Below, in pieces: positions 63,490-64,000 of a stretch of DNA of 64,000 nt (position 1 is its first letter; each line of letters starts with the position of its first letter). The stretch is from Paenibacillus guangzhouensis (GTDB lineage Bacteria; Bacillota; Bacilli; Paenibacillales; Paenibacillaceae). Under the pieces are notes generated by a model. It saw only the letters and a program-made list of their open reading frames with translations, was not told the DNA's origin and did no database searches. The stretch spans positions 868,001 through 932,000 of the forward strand of contig NZ_CP045293.1 in assembly GCF_009363075.1 (NCBI RefSeq), given 5' to 3'. The position numbers and the translations under genes were made by a program.

Positions 63490-64000
63490 ATGAAAATCGT
63501 ATTTATGGGGACGCCGGAATTCGCTGTCCCATCACTGCAAATGTTACTAGCCGAAGGGTACGACGTGGCTGCTGTTGTCTCGCAGCCCGATCGCCCGAAA
63601 GGTCGCAAGAAGGTATTAACACCAACCCCTGTGAAAGAAGTAGCAGTTGAGAAGGGCATTCCGGTACTACAGCCGCTTAAACTGCGCAGTCCGGATTCGG
63701 TTGAGGAACTGGCGAAGCTGCAACCTGACTTAATCGTCACCGCTGCTTATGGGCAGATTCTGCCGAAGGCTGTATTGGATCTTCCGCGATTGGGCTGTAT
63801 TAACGTGCATGGCTCGCTCTTGCCAGAGTATCGCGGAGGCGCACCAATTCAGCGTTCGATCATGAACGGTGAGACGGTTACGGGTGTAACGATTATGTAT
63901 ATGGCAGAAGGCCTCGATACAGGCGATATGATCTCGCGTGTTGAGGTGCCGATTACGGATGAAGATACAGCAGGCACCATGTTCGAGAAACTTAGCGTTG
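63490..64000 (+). CDS. fmt: Methionyl-tRNA formyltransferase, partial
   Basis: N-terminal 170 residues; the gene runs off the right edge. [37 protein letters not shown] and the catalytic [17 protein letters not shown] with its Asn/His, then [15 protein letters not shown], are all typical. AAGGAG lies inside the end of def. It formylates the initiator Met-tRNA and pairs with def. Confidence 0.97.
   Translation, partial: MKIVFMGTPEFAVPSLQMLLAEGYDVAAVVSQPDRPKGRKKVLTPTPVKEVAVEKGIPVLQPLKLRSPDSVEELAKLQPDLIVTAAYGQILPKAVLDLPRLGCINVHGSLLPEYRGGAPIQRSIMNGETVTGVTIMYMAEGLDTGDMISRVEVPITDEDTAGTMFEKLSV

Noticed and set aside
1-64000. CRISPR arrays, prophage, insertion sequences, tRNA and rRNA genes
   Set aside because: No regularly spaced repeats, transposase or phage proteins, or tRNA/rRNA sequences were recognised anywhere in the window.

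Overview
The window looks like a chromosomal segment of a low-to-moderate GC Gram-positive bacterium of the Paenibacillaceae (Paenibacillus-like). This rests on gene content and order matching Bacillus-type loci (ccpA/acuC/acuA/acsA; rqcH-yloB-yicC-remA-gmk-rpoZ-coaBC-priA-def-fmt; ylbF-ylbG; ylaN/ftsW), strong AGGAGG-type ribosome binding sites, frequent GTG/TTG starts, and U-rich intrinsic terminators. No phage, insertion sequence, tRNA, rRNA or CRISPR array was seen. It is mostly housekeeping chromosome with a few accessory modules.

Left part (1-8 kb): a DesK/LiaS-type two-component pair faces a three-gene ABC-2 exporter that matches the Bacillus lnrJK-lnrLMN lipid-antibiotic resistance module in composition and protein lengths; a dyad lies between them. 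Then come an unrecognised conserved gene, 6-phosphogluconate dehydrogenase and a small convergent gene. 7.8-14.8 kb: shikimate kinase, a rhodanese, a divergent EPSP synthase, a CoA-binding protein, a NagE-like EIICBA overlapping enzyme I of the PTS, and a PfpI/DJ-1 protein. 15-25 kb: carbon control and carbon uptake. ccpA is followed by a structured intergenic repeat, mtnN, the acuC-acuA pair divergent from acsA with a CcpA (cre) site, and a chitobiose/GlcNAc-type ABC importer (binding protein plus two permeases, no ATPase) behind a leader hairpin.

25-41 kb: a CorC/HlyC-family protein and a DUF1836 regulator are divergently transcribed, with the same AGTTC-N4-GAACT palindrome placed just downstream of both -10 boxes, a clear candidate regulatory switch. 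Then follow a class A PBP with FN3 repeats, rpsD with a long leader, a GAF/GGDEF cyclase, a lipoprotein, aminopeptidase AmpS, a shortened HPr-like protein lacking the phospho-histidine, YlaN, a Ca2+/H+ antiporter, an Asp23/Gls24 protein, FtsW, YugN and an M20 amidohydrolase.

41-64 kb: an XPB-type helicase with its overlapping partner gene, ylbF-ylbG, an unknown gene, a LysR regulator, a PHP phosphoesterase and a DUF2500 protein. The window ends with the rqcH...fmt block, interrupted by dapF and a homocysteine methyltransferase/MTHFR gene, a second structured intergenic element, and a pair of ~50-bp repeats before coaBC. The last gene (fmt) and the first (response regulator) are cut by the window edges.

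Functionally, the GlcNAc-type PTS, the ABC importer, CcpA, the Crh-like HPr relative and acsA/acuAC form a carbon-utilisation neighbourhood. I judged everything by reading the sequence. Family names come from recognised motifs and gene order, not from database searches.
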